From NCBI GenBank assembly GCA_036873135.1, contig JAPTYO010000050.1, forward strand, positions 1 to 64,000: a DNA stretch of 64,000 nucleotides, given 5' to 3'. The first letter of the stretch is position 1; each line of letters starts with the position of its first letter. Under the pieces are notes generated by a model. The model ran no database searches, was not told where the DNA came from, and saw only the letters and a list, made by a program, of their open reading frames with translations. This DNA comes from Clarkia xantiana subsp. parviflora (taxonomy: Eukaryota; Streptophyta; Magnoliopsida; Myrtales; Onagraceae). Below, piece by piece: positions 61,500-64,000 of this stretch. The translations under genes were made by a program, and so were the position numbers.

Positions 61500-62442
61500 T
61501 TAAGTTATGAGATCTAGGTCAACGGGGTGTCGGCTTTGATCTTACTCCTTACGGGGGATGTGTATGATCCGGTCTTCTCGAGTTACCTTGTCTTTGTCTA
61601 TGTCCTTCTTCCTTTTCTTCTTCCCTTGGTTCCTTCTCTTCTTCTCTCCCTTTGCCCTGCAAAAGGGGCAATACCAGACACGGAGGAGGGGGGGGGGGTG
61701 GTGCCTGGTGAACCCTCTCCGATGCCTAAGTCAGAACTATATTTCTAGAGAGATAAAGCTAGAGAGATGTCAGAGCTAAATTGTTCAAATGGCCAAGATG
61801 ATCAAATGAGTTGTGAAGGTGGGGTATTTATAGGCAACGGTGTCATTAAGGTGGCTTAATGACATCGTTAGCCCCTAAACACAATTAATTAACCTTTAAG
61901 CGTATAATTAAGACTTTAGGATTCGGAGGAGGTAGGCGGAGTGGACCGAGCATGGGCGTCTGAAAGGGGTGCCGGGACCCTTGGGGGGAAGAAATCCGAC
62001 CCCCAAGGGTAGGGGTTGGGTGAGGACACCCAACCCCTCCTAGGGAGGGTGGGGTTGGCCAACCCCATCCCTCCTAGGAGGGATCGGGTTGGCCGACCCG
62101 ATCTCCCCTAGGGGAGATCGGGTTGGCCAACCCGATCTCTCCTAGGAGAGATCGGGTTGGCTGACCCGATCTCTCCTAGGAGAGATCGGGTTGGCCAACC
62201 CGATCTCCCCTAGGGGAGGTCGGGTCGGCTGACCCGATCTCCCCTAGGGGAGGTCGGGTGTGGCCACCCAACCTCACCTAGGTGAGTTCGCCTCTGTCGG
62301 ACGGGCGCTTCGGCCCCGTCCGAGCCGTCGATGTTCTCGCGAAGTGTCCGGGTTGAAGTTTCGATTCGCAATCATAAATGGGACGATAAAAATACAACGG
62401 TTTGGAAGTCAACGGGTTCAAATTGGGCGTATATCCATCACA
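61500..62442 (-). repeat. Minus-oriented gypsy-type LTR containing a palindrome array
   Basis: On the minus strand, GACTCGGGGGCA (a polypurine-like tract) is followed by TGTGATGGATATACGCCC at 62442. The element then passes through the 34-bp palindrome array, a TATAAATACC box near 61830 and GCATCGGAGAGGGTTCACCA (61725-61706), homologous to the LTR at 52143, and ends near TAACTTAACA (61500). If the purine tract is real, this is a 3' LTR whose body lies to the right. Exact borders are uncertain. Confidence 0.6.
62012..62287. repeat. 34-bp double-palindrome tandem array, 8 units
   Basis: Each unit is two adjacent palindromes: one of the form TCGGGTTGGCCAACCCGA (18 bp) and one of the form TCTCCCCTAGGGGAGA (16 bp). 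Eight units follow without spacers. Units differ in the second palindrome (CTCC|GGAG, CCCC|GGGG, CACC|GGTG) with both arms changed together in most cases. No coding sense. Confidence 0.92.
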
Positions 62443-64000
62443 TGCCCCCGAGTCAACCAATGGCCTAACCCTTGATTGACTCTATTTTAGGATGGTATGA
62501 CACGCGCAATTTGAAACCGGGATTTTACCTTCTTTGTCTGAATGCCTGCTTACCCATGGATGCGTGCCTCTGACTCTGCCCCCTGTCTAATGAGATAGAG
62601 GAATTGTAAACGTCAGAGTAGCACGGACGTGTGCCTAGGCATGCGTCCGTCTGAGGCGGGAGTAATAAACTTATCTCTGCTACAGGTGTATACTCAAAAA
62701 ATACAAACTTGCACAGGGATGTGATACGAATGCAACTAAATAACTTACGCTTCAAATTCGTGCCGGGATTCCATCTAAATAAGGAGAAATTTTAATTTTG
62801 GCCAAAAATTTTCCTAAGTATGAAATGCTCAAAAATAAAACTATCTTGATGATTCTTCTAAGTATGGGAATATACTTAGCTATAGGTGAAAGGGATAAAA
62901 ATAATGGTTTTTCCTTGGCCCTTAGATTTTATTTAAGGCTAGATGGATGGTGGTGATTAAAACCCCTAAGAAACCCTATCATCCTTTTAACATAGAAAGG
63001 AGTTAGAAAAATACCTCAAAGAATCACCATAGCCACCATCTTCTCACTTCACTAACCCTTGGAGAGCAAGAAAAGTTTTGAGAGCACCCCCAAGGTTAGG
63101 GCCGGCCAGAATTCCGGTGAGGGACACGAAATTCCGGCCAGCAATTCCGGCGATAGGAGGTGTGGCTGAGGACGACGGCACAGCCCCAGGCGGACGGCGA
63201 CGTGGAGGCGGGACGGACCGGTAGACCAGGGCGACGTCGAGGCTGCTGCTGACGGAGGTGGAACCTGGTCCGGCATTGGCGGTCGACGGCGACGTGACTT
63301 CCGGCGGCTGACGGACGAAGGCGACGCGGTACGGGCTTGGTCGAGGGAGGGCGGCGACCAGACGAGCAGCGGCGTCGGGAGGCTTCGACGGCGAGGTTAC
63401 CTCCGACGACGGCAGCGCTAGCTTCGGCCAGAGTAGTCGACGGCGGGACAGGGAGCTCCGGCGTGTTCTGGAGCCATCTCCGGCGACGGGGAGACGGCCG
63501 GGAACGACTCCGGCGACAGCGGGATTAGAACTCCGGCGAGGGGCTGATTTCAATCGGCTTCGAAATTCGAATTCCGGACCCGTTTACCACATCGGGTCGG
63601 GTTTTCCGAAGGTCCGTTCTTTTCCTTTCCATTACCGCGTAAAACGTTGATTTTTGAATCGTTGATATTTGATTGCCGATGCTTGATTGCCGATGCTTGA
63701 TTGCCGAAATTTGATTGAATGTGGGATTGCCGTAGATAGCCGTTGGTAGTTGTGGATTTTGGGAAAAATGTTTGTCGGTTGTCCGGATATGGTTTCTTGT
63801 CCGATTGGGCTATCCCGGTCTTGAATTTGATGTCGTACCGCCGTTGGTGTGTTAATCTTTGTTGGAGGGTATAATGGTAATTTTTTCCAAAACCCGACCT
63901 TAGGCTTGGATAAAACTATTTGACTCGGTTGTTGTGGTTGGTTGAGTGTCGGGGTATTTCCGGTTCCTCGGAAATTTCTCTTATCTTGATATTCGTCGTG
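62443..64000 (+). other. GC-rich LTR-element-like DNA, no gene recognised
   Basis: 62443-63050 is moderately AT-rich with no gene. 63050-63560 is strongly GC-rich with many CGGCGA/CCGGCG words, open on both strands by composition (minus 63044-63553, plus 63337-63528), without a known domain. Such CCGGCG-rich leaders are common in plant gypsy LTR and 5' UTR regions, which is my best guess. 63663-63712 has a 17-bp direct repeat (GATGCTTGATTGCC). 63713-64000 shows nothing further. Confidence 0.35.

Noticed and set aside
61527..61779. 73-codon Leu/Phe-rich plus-strand frames resembling membrane segments
   Set aside because: Lie within the minus-oriented LTR; hydrophobicity comes from its CTTCTT-rich leader.
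63044..63553. 169-codon minus-strand Pro/Ser/Arg-rich open frame
   Set aside because: Lies in CCGGCG-rich DNA open in several frames at once; no domain, and it fits an LTR-element leader better than a gene.

Overview
This is plant nuclear DNA, most likely from a eudicot. The evidence is two spliced plant genes with GT-AG introns (a SHAQKYF-class MYB factor and a synaptotagmin 1 orthologue), plant Ty1/copia and Ty3/gypsy relics, MITE-like foldbacks and a plant-type intron-containing tRNA-Met. The species cannot be named from sequence alone. No tool was run. Exon borders were placed by hand from splice sites and reading phase, and family names rest on recognised motifs.

Layout. (1) 1-22216 is one head-to-tail array of a 168-bp satellite, about 132 monomers. 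Monomer size and higher-order structure look like a centromeric or pericentromeric satellite. The right third is organised as near-identical 12-monomer blocks. The left 5 kb is full of single-base indels. Most monomers carry a 20-bp perfect palindrome, and the array stops exactly on that palindrome's symmetry axis. (2) 22217-26800 holds a decayed, 5'-truncated copia element with its 3' LTR and an inverted gypsy LTR relic. (3) 27126-29248 is a two-exon MYB-related gene on the minus strand. (4) 29.3-39.3 kb is AT-rich and gene-poor. It contains foldback MITEs, a non-autonomous copia element (32.05-34.54 kb) lying against an ARF GTPase pseudogene, a decayed tRNA-Met, and a CLV1-like receptor-kinase pseudogene.

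(5) 39777-44610 (minus) is a complete 12-exon synaptotagmin 1 gene of 539 codons, the best-supported gene here. It has one GC-AG intron, a duplicated splice acceptor, and a foldback transposon in intron 10. (6) 45.2-50.0 kb is a nested repeat block: a 230-bp tandem array of about 11 units, split at its edge by a second foldback of the same family (perfect 9-bp target duplication), all between inverted copies of a short sequence. (7) 50449 to the end is gypsy-type LTR DNA: a Tat-like LTR with PBS and gag, a second LTR with PBS leading into a large pol-less interior with several tandem arrays, and a minus-strand LTR carrying eight units of a 34-bp double palindrome.

The two intact genes have no visible functional link. 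The other gene-like pieces are pseudogenes. The strongest leads are the palindromic satellite with its higher-order structure and junction, the foldback family with 9-bp target duplications, and the 34-bp palindrome array whose arms change together.
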